Source: Candidatus Aenigmatarchaeota archaeon (lineage in GTDB: Archaea > Aenigmatarchaeota > Aenigmatarchaeia > Aenigmatarchaeales > JAHLMS01). From it: a DNA stretch of 40,294 nt. Below the pieces are notes generated by a model. The model was not told the origin of the DNA and ran no database searches. It worked only from the letters and a program-made list of their open reading frames with translations. The position numbers and the translations under genes are program-made. Location of the stretch: positions 4,588 through 44,881 of the forward strand of contig JAHLMS010000003.1 of the NCBI GenBank assembly GCA_018920245.1, given 5' to 3'. Every line of letters starts with the position of its first letter. Position 1 is the first letter of the stretch. Shown here piece after piece: positions 16,683 to 23,896 of this stretch.

Positions 16683-17392
16683 TTAGATCTTTTGTTGTGC
16701 CAACTCAAGACAAAGGGCGGTTGATTCCCATTTTGACACCCAAATTCCAACACCGCTTCTCCAATATTTTTCCATATATATCCTTCTAATTAATGATTCC
16801 AATGCCCTTTGAATTATCATATTAATAGGATCTATGTCCGACTTATCACATTCCTTGCCAACTGCCACATTAGGATCTTAACTTCTTAGGAGGACGTCTA
16901 TTAATTTCTCGCTCGTGTTCTTCATGTCAATGCTGTTTAAGTAATCAATAGCTGCAGCGAGAAATCCCGATCCTCTCCATTCCGAACTTCCTGCAAGAAT
17001 AGAGTCTTCATTAATACATTTTAGAATTGATTTATGTAGTTTTTCATAGGATGGAAAATGATCTTTCAGGTCAAATGTAGCAATTAGTTTTGCTAAACGG
17101 CATGCATCCCAAAAATCTGTTCCAAACGAGCCATCATCATGAATCTTTGAATTGAGGTATGAAAAAGAATCTTTAAGTGAGAATGATTTGTAAGTGTGAT
17201 CATCTTTGCGCACAAGCCACTGGTCGTTTTCTTTTAAACCGGTCATTAAAAGTAACTCTGTAATTATTGTTGTACGTATAGGGTTCCAAGATTCTCAAAA
17301 TTTTGCCAACAACCCTCATCCGAAACTGAGTCTAAGATGAAGTTTAATGATCTACGAAGCGATTCCTCTAGCTCATAATCATTTAATGACAT
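16683..17392 (-). pseudogene. Decayed alpha/alpha-toroid (prenyltransferase/cyclase-like) gene
   Basis: Three track ORFs are fragments of one gene. Starting MSLNDYELEESLRRSLNF at 17392, it loses frame near 17290 (the next frame resumes IRTTIITELLLMTGLKEND), runs through DGSFGTDFWDACRLAKLIA, hits an in-frame TAA at 16878-16880, and continues DPNVAVGKECDKSD to 16683. The spaced helical repeats with GSFGTDFWDACRL resemble squalene-cyclase/prenyltransferase toroid proteins. Its start overlaps the isochorismatase stop region, so it was the last gene of the island operon. Function uncertain. Confidence 0.6.
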
Positions 17393-17982
17393 GCTTCCCC
17401 TCGTTTTTGTTTTATATATTCGTCCGTTGTGAGTATAACTGCCCAACCATTTGCAAGAGTTTCACTGACTACTTTCTTGATTTGATTTTGCGTTAAGGAA
17501 GGAAGGTCGGGACATCCTGTAGCGTCAATTATGAAATCAACGAAATAATCCATATCATGAGCTTCACGGGCAGTTGATTCACAACAGAAATTTGTCATGA
17601 AGCCACAAATTACCACTTTTTTAACCTTATGTTTTTTCAAAATCCGATCTAAATCAGTATTTTTGAAAGCCGAATACCTGTTTTTCGTTATCTCGATGAC
17701 ATTCTTCGGTCGCTTTAAATTTTCCGCATATTTGACTTCATTAGAGTCTTCTTTGAAATTGAAATCTTCAGATTCTCCGGCAAAGTCAAACATTCTACCA
17801 AGGTCACTACCGTCTTTTTTATGCATGTGTCGAACCATGATTATCAGTTCGTTTCGTTTCGTGAAATTATCTATTAATTTGTTTATATTTTCTATAGTTT
17901 TATCATTTCCGACACAAAACAAATTGGAATCCGACTCAGTATATATCTTTTGTACATCTATAACCAATAATGCTTCTTTCAT
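17383..17982 (-). CDS. Isochorismatase-family cysteine hydrolase
   Basis: A 199-aa intact hydrolase. Catalytic triad candidates are in place: Asp in ALLVIDVQ (about residue 9), Lys in EITKNRYSAF (about residue 100) and Cys in GFMTNFCCESTAREAHD. The cis-peptide-containing GFMTN region and the C-terminal family pattern are present. Members include nicotinamidases and ureido/biuret-type amidases; the substrate cannot be named here. Strong GAGGTGA site before the ATG. Probably in one operon with arsR and tauE. AT-rich compared with chromosome neighbours. Confidence 0.88.
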   Translation of the reverse strand: MKEALLVIDVQKIYTESDSNLFCVGNDKTIENINKLIDNFTKRNELIIMVRHMHKKDGSDLGRMFDFAGESEDFNFKEDSNEVKYAENLKRPKNVIEITKNRYSAFKNTDLDRILKKHKVKKVVICGFMTNFCCESTAREAHDMDYFVDFIIDATGCPDLPSLTQNQIKKVVSETLANGWAVILTTDEYIKQKRGEACH

Positions 17983-17991
17983 TTTTTCACC

Positions 17992-18111
17992 TCACTTTAA
18001 TTTTTCCTCCTTTCCTTGAGTTTTCATTTTTTCAACTGTTGTTGGTGCATATATACATCGACCATATATTGCATGCGTTGTTTTAACCCTTTTGCTCACT
18101 CTCTTATCCAC
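17992..18111 (-). CDS. Small 39-aa ORF in the island, unknown
   Basis: Too short for the ORF track. From a GTG at 18111 it reads VDKRVSKRVKTTHAIYGRC and then IYAPTTVEKMKTQGKEEKLK before TGA. It overlaps the 3' end of the truncated tauE gene by 16 bases in another frame and ends 9 bases before the isochorismatase ATG. The composition looks protein-like rather than random, but there is no clear ribosome site. It may be the remnant tail of a larger gene. Function unknown. Confidence 0.35.
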   Translation of the reverse strand: MDKRVSKRVKTTHAIYGRCIYAPTTVEKMKTQGKEEKLK

Positions 18112-18440
18112 ATTTTTTGTTTAAAATGACCGTAACCTCCTGAAATAGCAGTGAAAATTACTGCAAAAAGGGTTGTTCCGACAGCAATAGGTGCAGGAAA
18201 TCCTAACCAGAAATGCAATATTGGAAGCATAACACTGCAACCACCAGTTCCTATCCATCCACCTAAAAGTCCTGCAGCTAACCCCACAAGAATTAGTATT
18301 ACACCCATTGTGACATTAATCTGCGGAACATCTTTAATAGTTTGTTTTCCAGCAGAAAATACAAAAATAGTTATTGCTATCATAACCAATAGCAAAAAAA
18401 TAGTAAATTTGTTTTTATTAAAAAATGATTTTATATCCAT
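18096..18440 (-). CDS. Truncated TauE/SafE-family permease
   Basis: A 114-aa membrane protein matching the N-terminal part of TauE/SafE (sulfite/organosulfonate exporter) permeases: LAAGLLGGWIGTGGCSVMLP, PILHFWLGFPAPIAVGT and ISGGYGHFKQK. Family members are about 250 aa with two repeats; this one ends after about three membrane segments, and no continuation is found in any frame before the next gene. Its start overlaps arsR by 23 bases. Either a decayed gene or a half-size form. Confidence 0.72.
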   Translation of the reverse strand: MDIKSFFNKNKFTIFLLLVMIAITIFVFSAGKQTIKDVPQINVTMGVILILVGLAAGLLGGWIGTGGCSVMLPILHFWLGFPAPIAVGTTLFAVIFTAISGGYGHFKQKMWIRE

Positions 18441-18705
18441 TTTTTAATACCCCCAATACTCTGAAAATGCTATAAACCTTACGATTTTTTATTGAGTAAA
18501 TTATTTTTCTACCTTCTCTTCTGGACTTTAAAACACCTAAATCAACAAGTTTTAACAGTTGCATAGAAGTATTGGATTGTGTCCTATGAATCAAAAAAGG
18601 AATTTCACAAGCACATTTTTCTCCTTTGAGAAGAGTCTCAATTATTCTATATCTGGTTTCTTCTGATAGTGCTTTTAATAATTTTAAGTTATCTGCTCTG
18701 CTCAT
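18418..18705 (-). CDS. ArsR/SmtB-family winged-helix repressor
   Basis: A 95-aa regulator. Pattern: LKALSEETRYRIIETLLKGE, CACEIPFLIHRTQSNTSMQL (recognition helix), then LKSRREGRKIIYSI (wing). The CxC in GEKCACE matches the thiol or metal sensing position of ArsR-type proteins. It is the first gene of the island operon and overlaps tauE. With TauE it suggests response to a sulfur compound or metalloid, which is inference. A palindromic operator overlaps its start. Confidence 0.87.
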   Translation of the reverse strand: MSRADNLKLLKALSEETRYRIIETLLKGEKCACEIPFLIHRTQSNTSMQLLKLVDLGVLKSRREGRKIIYSIKNRKVYSIFRVLGVLKNGYKIIF

Positions 18706-18727
18706 ATATCAATAAATAATGATATAT
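18704..18727 (-). promoter_or_regulatory. Probable ArsR operator and promoter
   Basis: ATATATCA-(8 nt)-TGATATAT is a perfect 8-bp inverted repeat overlapping the arsR start codon. A TATA-like TTTATATAA lies just upstream on the minus strand. Size and position fit autoregulation by an ArsR dimer; no functional proof. Confidence 0.6.
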
Positions 18728-19025
18728 TATATAAAATTTTCTATCAGGAAACACTCAAAATTAAGCCTAAACGAAATCCCTCCATGACAAACGAACCAAA
18801 ATTGCCCCTTGATACTTATTCTTTATGGCTTACTGTGTTCGCTTGATTGAATACGCCCCTGAAATTACTTTGATTTTTTGCCCTTCGGCACCGTTGCACT
18901 TTTCCTCGGTCCCCGCTACGCTTCGACACAACTAACAGCGATTTAACGGTTCCGCTCACCTGCGGTTCGCTCCACCCAAATTTTGCTCCATTTCATTTCG
19001 CAAAACTTCTTTTATCCCGAAACGT
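18728..19025. other. Non-coding right part of the island, with an attC-like inverted repeat
   Basis: No supportable gene. From 18940 to 19030 there is an imperfect inverted repeat: ATTTAACGGTTCCG pairs with CCCGAAACGTTAGGT with wobbles, and an inner TTTTGC/GCAAAA stem sits between them. The ends fit the integron attC core rules (RYYYAAC ... GTTRRRY). The region also shares short blocks (CGTTGCACT, GCTCCAC, CCAA..TTTT) with the left subterminal region in the same orientation. Confidence 0.4.
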
Positions 19026-19050
19026 TAGGTGACGTTTGCTTTACAGCTCA
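19026..19050 (-). repeat. Right terminal inverted repeat
   Basis: On the minus strand it reads TGAGCTGTAAAG then CAAACGTCACCTA, matching the left end. Its outermost TGA now supplies the gins51 stop codon in place of the TAG inferred for the uninterrupted gene. Confidence 0.75.
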
Positions 19051-19668
19051 TTCTAATGCAACCTTTGCCATGCCCTTGTCCAGCAGGAGCTTCGCTGTTT
19101 CAGCAGGTAATGATATCATGTCCCCTGCTTTCATTGGGCCATAACCCACCATGTCAGTGCCAATGAACCGAGGCAGGTCGGTCAGAATGTTGAGCAATAT
19201 GTGGCCGTTCTGAGATTTAGACACAGAGGTGGCTGGCGGTTGCGGCTGTTCCTTTTTTGTTTCATCCTTCATTGCAGCGACACTCTCAATAGCTGCCGTA
19301 ACCTTGCTTTCAGCCAGAGCTGCAGGACCTATTATGCTATTGATGGTTGTGGTTCTGAATGCCGTGAGCTGGGCAACAATGCTGTCGAAGAAAGCAGCCT
19401 CGGCAGTAGTCATACCTGCTGGTGGAGGCGAGCCGCGGACAGCACGGATTGCCGCCATGACTATTTTTCGCTCTCGCCTATTTATCAGGTCTTCTATCAA
19501 CTTTTTCGCGTTATCAGCCTCGAGCAGACTCATGGTATCTTGCTTTGCCATCTTTGCAGCCAACCATGCACGTACAGACTGAAAGAAATTTTCAGGCAGC
19601 ACCTGCAGTGCTTCATCTTTCTCTGCCCTGTGGCAGGCGCGGATAGTTTCATAACTGATAAGGTCCAT
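19048..19668 (-). CDS. GINS complex subunit Gins51 (Sld5/Psf1-like)
   Basis: Component of the CMG-type replicative helicase. About 206 aa: helical A domain with INRRERKIVMAAIRAVRG, a Gln/Pro-rich linker, and the C-terminal B domain TDLPRFIGTDMVGYGPMKAG and LPAETAKLLLDKGMAKV. This A-then-B order is the Gins51 type. The ATG at 19668 (MDLISYE) is preferred to the GTG 9 bases upstream. It follows the primase by a few bases. Its stop lies at the boundary of the mobile insertion. Confidence 0.88.
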   Translation of the reverse strand: MDLISYETIRACHRAEKDEALQVLPENFFQSVRAWLAAKMAKQDTMSLLEADNAKKLIEDLINRRERKIVMAAIRAVRGSPPPAGMTTAEAAFFDSIVAQLTAFRTTTINSIIGPAALAESKVTAAIESVAAMKDETKKEQPQPPATSVSKSQNGHILLNILTDLPRFIGTDMVGYGPMKAGDMISLPAETAKLLLDKGMAKVALE

Positions 19669-19682
19669 AGCAATCACGCTAA

Positions 19683-20945
19683 TTATTTGATGCTCTTATT
19701 ATTAATCTTTTGTTTTGCTGCCTTTGTGCAGGATAGACGAGTGAACGCCGCCGGGTTTTTTATTCGTGCGCAGAGTTCTGTCGGCTGACATATGCCTATG
19801 GAACGGTAGAATGTGTCATTATCACAGTTCGCCGGCAAAAGATTTCTTGCTTGCCTCTTGTGCCATGCCAGCTGCGTTGATATGAAACGGTTTGGCAGAG
19901 GGCCTTTGGGATTCTTGTTGTTCCACTCATTTACAGCAATATCTATCTTTTCCCATGGCCAGTTAGCCGCACGAAGGAAAGATACGAGCGTGAAGAGCGA
20001 GCGCTTGCGACCGTCTGAGATGCCATTGCGGAGCAATCGTATGCATGGAGGAAAATGCTCTTCCGGTATTGGCGCACCTTTTTGCATAGACCTTTCTATA
20101 TTCTTTTCTTGAGGCTTGTGCTTAGCTGACCAGTCCAAAGCACTTACGAGTAGCTCTGTCGCCTCTTCCGGTTTGTTCACTAAGAACGGCCCGCCAGTTG
20201 CTCCCGGTCTGGCGTCCTCAGGCTTGAATTTTTTCAGCTTGAACAAACGTAACGGAAGTGAAACGAGCCAGGTTTTCTCATGCAGCGAATATGGTGCACG
20301 GAACAGGTGGCGCGCACCCCAATTGGACTCAATGTCCAGAAAATTCCATGGGGTTATTTCGGATATCGATGCGCCTTTTGTGAGCGCCGCCATTCCTCCT
20401 GCCTCTGCAATTAGTGCATCCATTAGTTCGTCCTCGATCTTAACCTTCAAGAAGCCCGCAATTGCTTGAGGTATCTCAGGATATCGCGCAGCACTGGGCT
20501 TGTAGTCTATGCTCGCAGGCAATGCCTTAGAGGCTATTGCAACATGAAATCCGCGTCTGCCCGAGAACTTTATTGTCGGCTTAACACCCATATCAGCGAG
20601 AAAATTACAAACCACTATTGCAGCTGTTCTTGCGTAATTGAACTCAGACTTGCTATCAATGTCAAATATGATATCGAAGCCCTTTCGTGCGGCATCCAGC
20701 TCAGCCCTGCTCAACGAAGTGGACAACGCCATAGGTGAATGCCAATGTTCAACGGAGCAGTGCCAGCTCACTATGCCGGTCCTGACCTTCGCGGCAATGT
20801 CAGATGGATATTGCAACACATCAGGCCTTTTCGAGTAGCGACCATCTCGGTAGGCACCGACCACTTCCCTGTCGCGTGCTATGTCGAGCAGTCCTTTGAT
20901 GACCTCAGGCCGCGAATAGTAGGCAAGAATCTCGGTCTGATTCAT
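19683..20945 (-). CDS. DNA primase, PriS catalytic domain fused to PriL-type Fe-S domain
   Basis: From the ATG at 20945, 420 aa. Residues 1-270 form the PriS catalytic core: HCSVEHWHSP (61-71), catalytic FDIDSK (D95, D97), SGRRGFHVAI (128-137). Residues about 295-400 match the C-terminal domain of the large subunit: FPPCIRLL (C301), a helical region, then NCDN (C374), GIC (C386), ELC (C392), which would ligate a 4Fe-4S cluster. Ordinary PriS is about 350 aa without this tail. No separate priL is in the window. Similar fused primases are known from Nanoarchaeum equitans. The track's 118-residue N-terminal extension overlaps dys and is rejected. Confidence 0.88.
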   Translation of the reverse strand: MNQTEILAYYSRPEVIKGLLDIARDREVVGAYRDGRYSKRPDVLQYPSDIAAKVRTGIVSWHCSVEHWHSPMALSTSLSRAELDAARKGFDIIFDIDSKSEFNYARTAAIVVCNFLADMGVKPTIKFSGRRGFHVAIASKALPASIDYKPSAARYPEIPQAIAGFLKVKIEDELMDALIAEAGGMAALTKGASISEITPWNFLDIESNWGARHLFRAPYSLHEKTWLVSLPLRLFKLKKFKPEDARPGATGGPFLVNKPEEATELLVSALDWSAKHKPQEKNIERSMQKGAPIPEEHFPPCIRLLRNGISDGRKRSLFTLVSFLRAANWPWEKIDIAVNEWNNKNPKGPLPNRFISTQLAWHKRQARNLLPANCDNDTFYRSIGICQPTELCARIKNPAAFTRLSCTKAAKQKINNKSIK

Positions 20946-20967
20946 GGTCTGTAATAAAGTATAAAAG

Positions 20968-20977
20968 GATTTAAAAT
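20968..20977. promoter_or_regulatory. Shared TATA box between primase and deoxyhypusine synthase genes
   Basis: The palindromic TTTAAA at 20970-20975 is centred 27.5 bases from the primase ATG (minus) and 25.5 bases from the dys ATG (plus). One TATA box is well placed for divergent, leaderless transcription of both genes. Confidence 0.62.
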
Positions 20978-20997
20978 GATTACACAGATGTGATTGC

Positions 20998-21939
20998 ATG
21001 ACCATGCTGGACAAGCCTGAAAAGGATATGCGCCTGGACGGTGCTGACATCAGTGATGTTGTGGAGCAGATGTCTGTCGCTGGTGGCTTTGGTGCTACCA
21101 ACCTTGCGAGAGCAGTTGACATACTTCGGGCAATGAAAGCAGACAAAAACTGCCTCAAGTTCCTCTCTTTTCCGGCGTGCATCGTTGCTACAGGACTGCG
21201 CGGTGCAATAGCGGAGATGATTGATAAGGGTTTTGTTGACGTGATAATAACTACATGTGGTACACTGGACCACGACCTGGCCAAGGCTTGGGGCGGCAAA
21301 TACTACCATGGCGCCTTTGAGCTGGACGATGCAAAGCTCCACCGCGAGCATATCTACAGGCTTGGCAACGTGCTGATACCTAACGATGAATACGGCGGGG
21401 TTCTCGAAAAGAATATGCAACCTATACTCGAAGAGCTCGCAAAAATAAAGTCAGAATGGTCGGGGCGTGAGCTAATTGCGGAATTTGGCAAGAGGCTGAA
21501 TGATGAGAGCTCGATTGTCTGTCAGGCAGCGAGGCATAACGTTCCGATCTATGTTCCAGCCATCACAGACGGTGCTTTCGGCACCAACATTTTATGGTTC
21601 TCACAAGACCATAAATTCAAGCTCGATGTCCTCGCGGACGAGAAGGAGCTTGCTGATATTGCTTTCAAGCACAAGACAACAGGCGCGCTGATGCTAGGCG
21701 GCGGCATTTCCAAGCACCATACCATATGGTGGAACCAGTTCAAGGGTGGGCTGGATTATGCTGTTTATATAACCACAGCAACACAGTACGATGGCTCACT
21801 CTCCGGAGCGCGCCTGACCGAAGCCGTGAGCTGGGGCAAGATAAAGGAGAATGCGAAATACGTGACAGTGGACGGAGATGTAACGATAATTCTGCCGTTT
21901 ATGCTGGCTGCTCTGTATAAAGGATCTAATCCTCGCTGA
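20998..21939 (+). CDS. dys: Deoxyhypusine synthase
   Basis: Transfers the aminobutyl group of spermidine to a lysine of aIF5A using NAD. The 313-aa product has the family features: GFVDVIITTCGTLDHDLAK, GGGISKHH (catalytic Lys loop), WWNQFKGGLDYAVYITTA, YDGSLSGARLTEAVSWGKI. Length matches archaeal enzymes. It sits divergently among replication genes rather than near eif5a. The 3' end overlaps the convergent pcn gene by 14 bp. Confidence 0.96.
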   Translation: MTMLDKPEKDMRLDGADISDVVEQMSVAGGFGATNLARAVDILRAMKADKNCLKFLSFPACIVATGLRGAIAEMIDKGFVDVIITTCGTLDHDLAKAWGGKYYHGAFELDDAKLHREHIYRLGNVLIPNDEYGGVLEKNMQPILEELAKIKSEWSGRELIAEFGKRLNDESSIVCQAARHNVPIYVPAITDGAFGTNILWFSQDHKFKLDVLADEKELADIAFKHKTTGALMLGGGISKHHTIWWNQFKGGLDYAVYITTATQYDGSLSGARLTEAVSWGKIKENAKYVTVDGDVTIILPFMLAALYKGSNPR

Positions 21940-22672
21940 CACGCGGCGCAAGTATCATGGCTATGGAAGCATTTGCACCTTTGAATTCGAGCCGCATCGG
22001 ATAGTCTGTTGATATAGAGAGTACTCCGGTGTCTGCGATGCGTGCGGCTTTTGATATCTTCTTGAGATAATCGAGCGGATACTTCGCCTTCGCTGGCGTC
22101 TTGACATCCAGTTTTGTAAGTGCGGGACTGCCAGTTGCAAGCTTGAGTTCTGCCTTTGATGAGTCGCCTTCCGCGACCATGCGGAAACCATCATTCGAAA
22201 GCTCGAATGCAACTGCATCCGAAACTATGTCCGCATCATCTATGCCCTGGCTCAGCACTTCGGTGGCCAATTCGGCGTTCGCTGTCCAGTTGAGGTTATT
22301 TATGGGTGGTATGTCTTCGATGTTAACATCAAGCAGCGGTAGCTCAAACACCCGCCTAGAATTCCCTTCAAGAATGACCTCAAGACGGTTGTTGCCGAGC
22401 TTAAGTGTGAGCTTATCTCCAGGACCGGCACGCTTAAGCACCGTGAGGAAGTTCATCATGTTCAGGCCTGCATTGGCGAGGGCATCACATTGGTAGCTTT
22501 CAAAAGCCTCCTTGTTAATTTTAAACTCGATAACAGCGACCATTGCGCGGTCAGCAGCCATCAGCTCGATGCCTGTTGGCGTCAGCCTGAAAAGCCCCTC
22601 GTCTATCAGGCTTGCTATACAATCCACACAATCCTTGAACATTTTGGTGTCACTAAGCGTTGCTGTGAACAT
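21926..22672 (-). CDS. pcn: DNA polymerase sliding clamp PCNA
   Basis: A 248-aa clamp subunit with two similar lobes. Visible: IDEGLFRLTPTGIELMAADRAMVAVIEF in lobe 1, the interdomain connector (PLLDVNIEDIPPINNLNW), and the C-terminal YPMRLEFKGANASIAMILAPRV. ATG start with a GAGGTGAT site. It overlaps the upstream OB-fold gene by 20 bases. With gins51 and the primase it forms the replication half of a replication/translation gene cluster known in other archaea. Confidence 0.96.
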   Translation of the reverse strand: MFTATLSDTKMFKDCVDCIASLIDEGLFRLTPTGIELMAADRAMVAVIEFKINKEAFESYQCDALANAGLNMMNFLTVLKRAGPGDKLTLKLGNNRLEVILEGNSRRVFELPLLDVNIEDIPPINNLNWTANAELATEVLSQGIDDADIVSDAVAFELSNDGFRMVAEGDSSKAELKLATGSPALTKLDVKTPAKAKYPLDYLKKISKAARIADTGVLSISTDYPMRLEFKGANASIAMILAPRVSED

Positions 22673-23018
22673 TCGATATCACCTCTTTTGCTTTTTTCCA
22701 CAACCCGAGGTCGAAGTCATCCAAGTTCTGTATAACTTCTCCTCTGCATTCGAAGCCGTCTATCAGCGGCAGCACGCGGCATATGACGCGCACGAGCTTG
22801 CCCGTTTCGATGCCTGCCAATGCCTCGGGAGAATCGAACACGATTTCGGTGCGATTCCTGCCGTCATCCAGCATAAGGCTGCTTGCCGACATGCCCAGAA
22901 CCGTGCCCATCAAACGCACGCGCACATCCTGTTCCGGGTTTATCTCGGATATGGTCCGCTCGACAGCAGGCAATCTCCTTCGTATAATCTGCTGTCCATT
23001 GAGTTTAGGTCTTTCCAT
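22653..23018 (-). CDS. Small OB-fold protein, probably nucleic-acid binding
   Basis: A 121-aa protein. The middle (DVRVRLMGTVLGMSASSLMLDDG, TEIVFDSPE, GKLVRVICRVLP) has the strand pattern of an OB fold as in RPA/SSB-related proteins, with a short helical C terminus. It overlaps pcn and probably is co-transcribed, suggesting a role in replication or repair. It could act as a minimal ssDNA-binding protein; this is inference from fold pattern and context. Confidence 0.6.
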   Translation of the reverse strand: MERPKLNGQQIIRRRLPAVERTISEINPEQDVRVRLMGTVLGMSASSLMLDDGRNRTEIVFDSPEALAGIETGKLVRVICRVLPLIDGFECRGEVIQNLDDFDLGLWKKAKEVISNVHSNA

Positions 23019-23063
23019 ATTATCTGCGTTAAACTAATAAATACACAGATAAATAGTTAACTC

Positions 23064-23861
23064 ATGGTTTTGGAATCGATATTCCCGGCAAAGAAGATAG
23101 AAAACAAGCCAGTAGACATGATACTGCTCAGCACTATTGTCTCTTTTGTCAGCGTTTTTGCAGCATCCTGGATTTATCCTTCCGGTGCAGGGATAATCTC
23201 GCCTATGCTTGTTACGATCGCAATGACACCGGTTGTCTATCGCATACTGATGCACGAGGAAGAAATCGAGGCAGCCGAGGCCGAGAAGAAGATAGATATG
23301 AATTTCTGGCAGAGGCATGGCGAAGTGGTATGGCTTTTCGCGCTGTTCTTCATTGGAAACTTCATCTCGATATTTTTCATCTCGCTCGTCTTTCCTCAAC
23401 AGTTCGTCGAACAGGCCTTTGCCCAGCAATTGGCCGATATAGCAGCTGTATCCGCGATATCGGGCGCTGCTATCACCGGCACATCACTGTTAAAACCCAT
23501 AATTGAAAACAATCTGCGTGTGATGCTATTCGCATTCGCACTATCCTTTCTGTTCGCAACAGGTGCCCTTTTTATACTGAGCTGGAATGCATCGATACTG
23601 GCGCTGTTTCTCGCAGGCTTTCTGCGCCAAGGCCTTTATTCCGAGTTTGCAACTACGACAGCAGGCATAATGCCACATGTGCCCATAGAGATGCTGGCCT
23701 ACTTCCTTGCCGGCATAGCGGGAGGCATGCTTTCAGCTGGCGTTATCCGTGAGAAGTTCATGAGCCCGGAGTTCAACCTGGTGCTTAGGGACAGCCTGTT
23801 GCTACTCGGACTTGGCTTGCTTTCCATTTTCATCGGCGGAATTGTTGAAGTATATTTGTGA
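23064..23861 (+). CDS. SpoIIM-like (stage II sporulation protein M family) membrane protein
   Basis: A 265-aa polytopic protein with about six membrane segments. The motif MPHVPIEMLAYFLAGIAGG resembles the conserved LPHGxxEIxAxxxAGxxG of the SpoIIM/DUF95 family found widely in archaea. An acidic stretch (HEEEIEAAEAEKK) lies on the cytoplasmic side after TM2. Function in archaea is unknown. A TAATAAATA box about 25 bases upstream of the ATG may also serve the divergent OB-fold gene. Confidence 0.78.
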   Translation: MVLESIFPAKKIENKPVDMILLSTIVSFVSVFAASWIYPSGAGIISPMLVTIAMTPVVYRILMHEEEIEAAEAEKKIDMNFWQRHGEVVWLFALFFIGNFISIFFISLVFPQQFVEQAFAQQLADIAAVSAISGAAITGTSLLKPIIENNLRVMLFAFALSFLFATGALFILSWNASILALFLAGFLRQGLYSEFATTTAGIMPHVPIEMLAYFLAGIAGGMLSAGVIREKFMSPEFNLVLRDSLLLLGLGLLSIFIGGIVEVYL

Positions 23862-23896
23862 TATCTTTAAGAAATATTGGAACCGAGTTTTGCTTA

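Larger units (their letters stand above)
16085..19050. mobile_element. Transposon-like insertion with terminal inverted repeats and target duplication
   Basis: The 2,966-bp segment begins TGAGCTGTAAAG and ends CTTTACAGCTCA, an exact 12-bp inverted repeat that extends with mismatches to about 25 bp (shared CG.CACCTA further in). ATTCTAATG lies immediately outside the left end (16076-16084), and TTCTAATG immediately outside the right end (19051-19058), giving an 8-9 bp target duplication. The interior is clearly AT-richer than the flanking genes. Removing it rejoins gins51 (ending GCA TTA GAA TAG) to the rpl44e promoter. No transposase is visible, so it is a non-autonomous or decayed element with cargo. 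The TG...CA ends do not let me name a family. Confidence 0.78.

Noticed and set aside
17264-17446. Independent 60-aa ORF
   Set aside because: Its first 18 codons lie in the isochorismatase gene; from the inner ATG it continues, after a frameshift, into the toroid-like pseudogene.
20946-21299. 118-residue N-terminal extension of the primase ORF in the track
   Set aside because: It lies antisense to the start of dys, lacks family similarity, and a TATA box at 20970-20975 places the transcript start at the ATG of MNQTE (20945).
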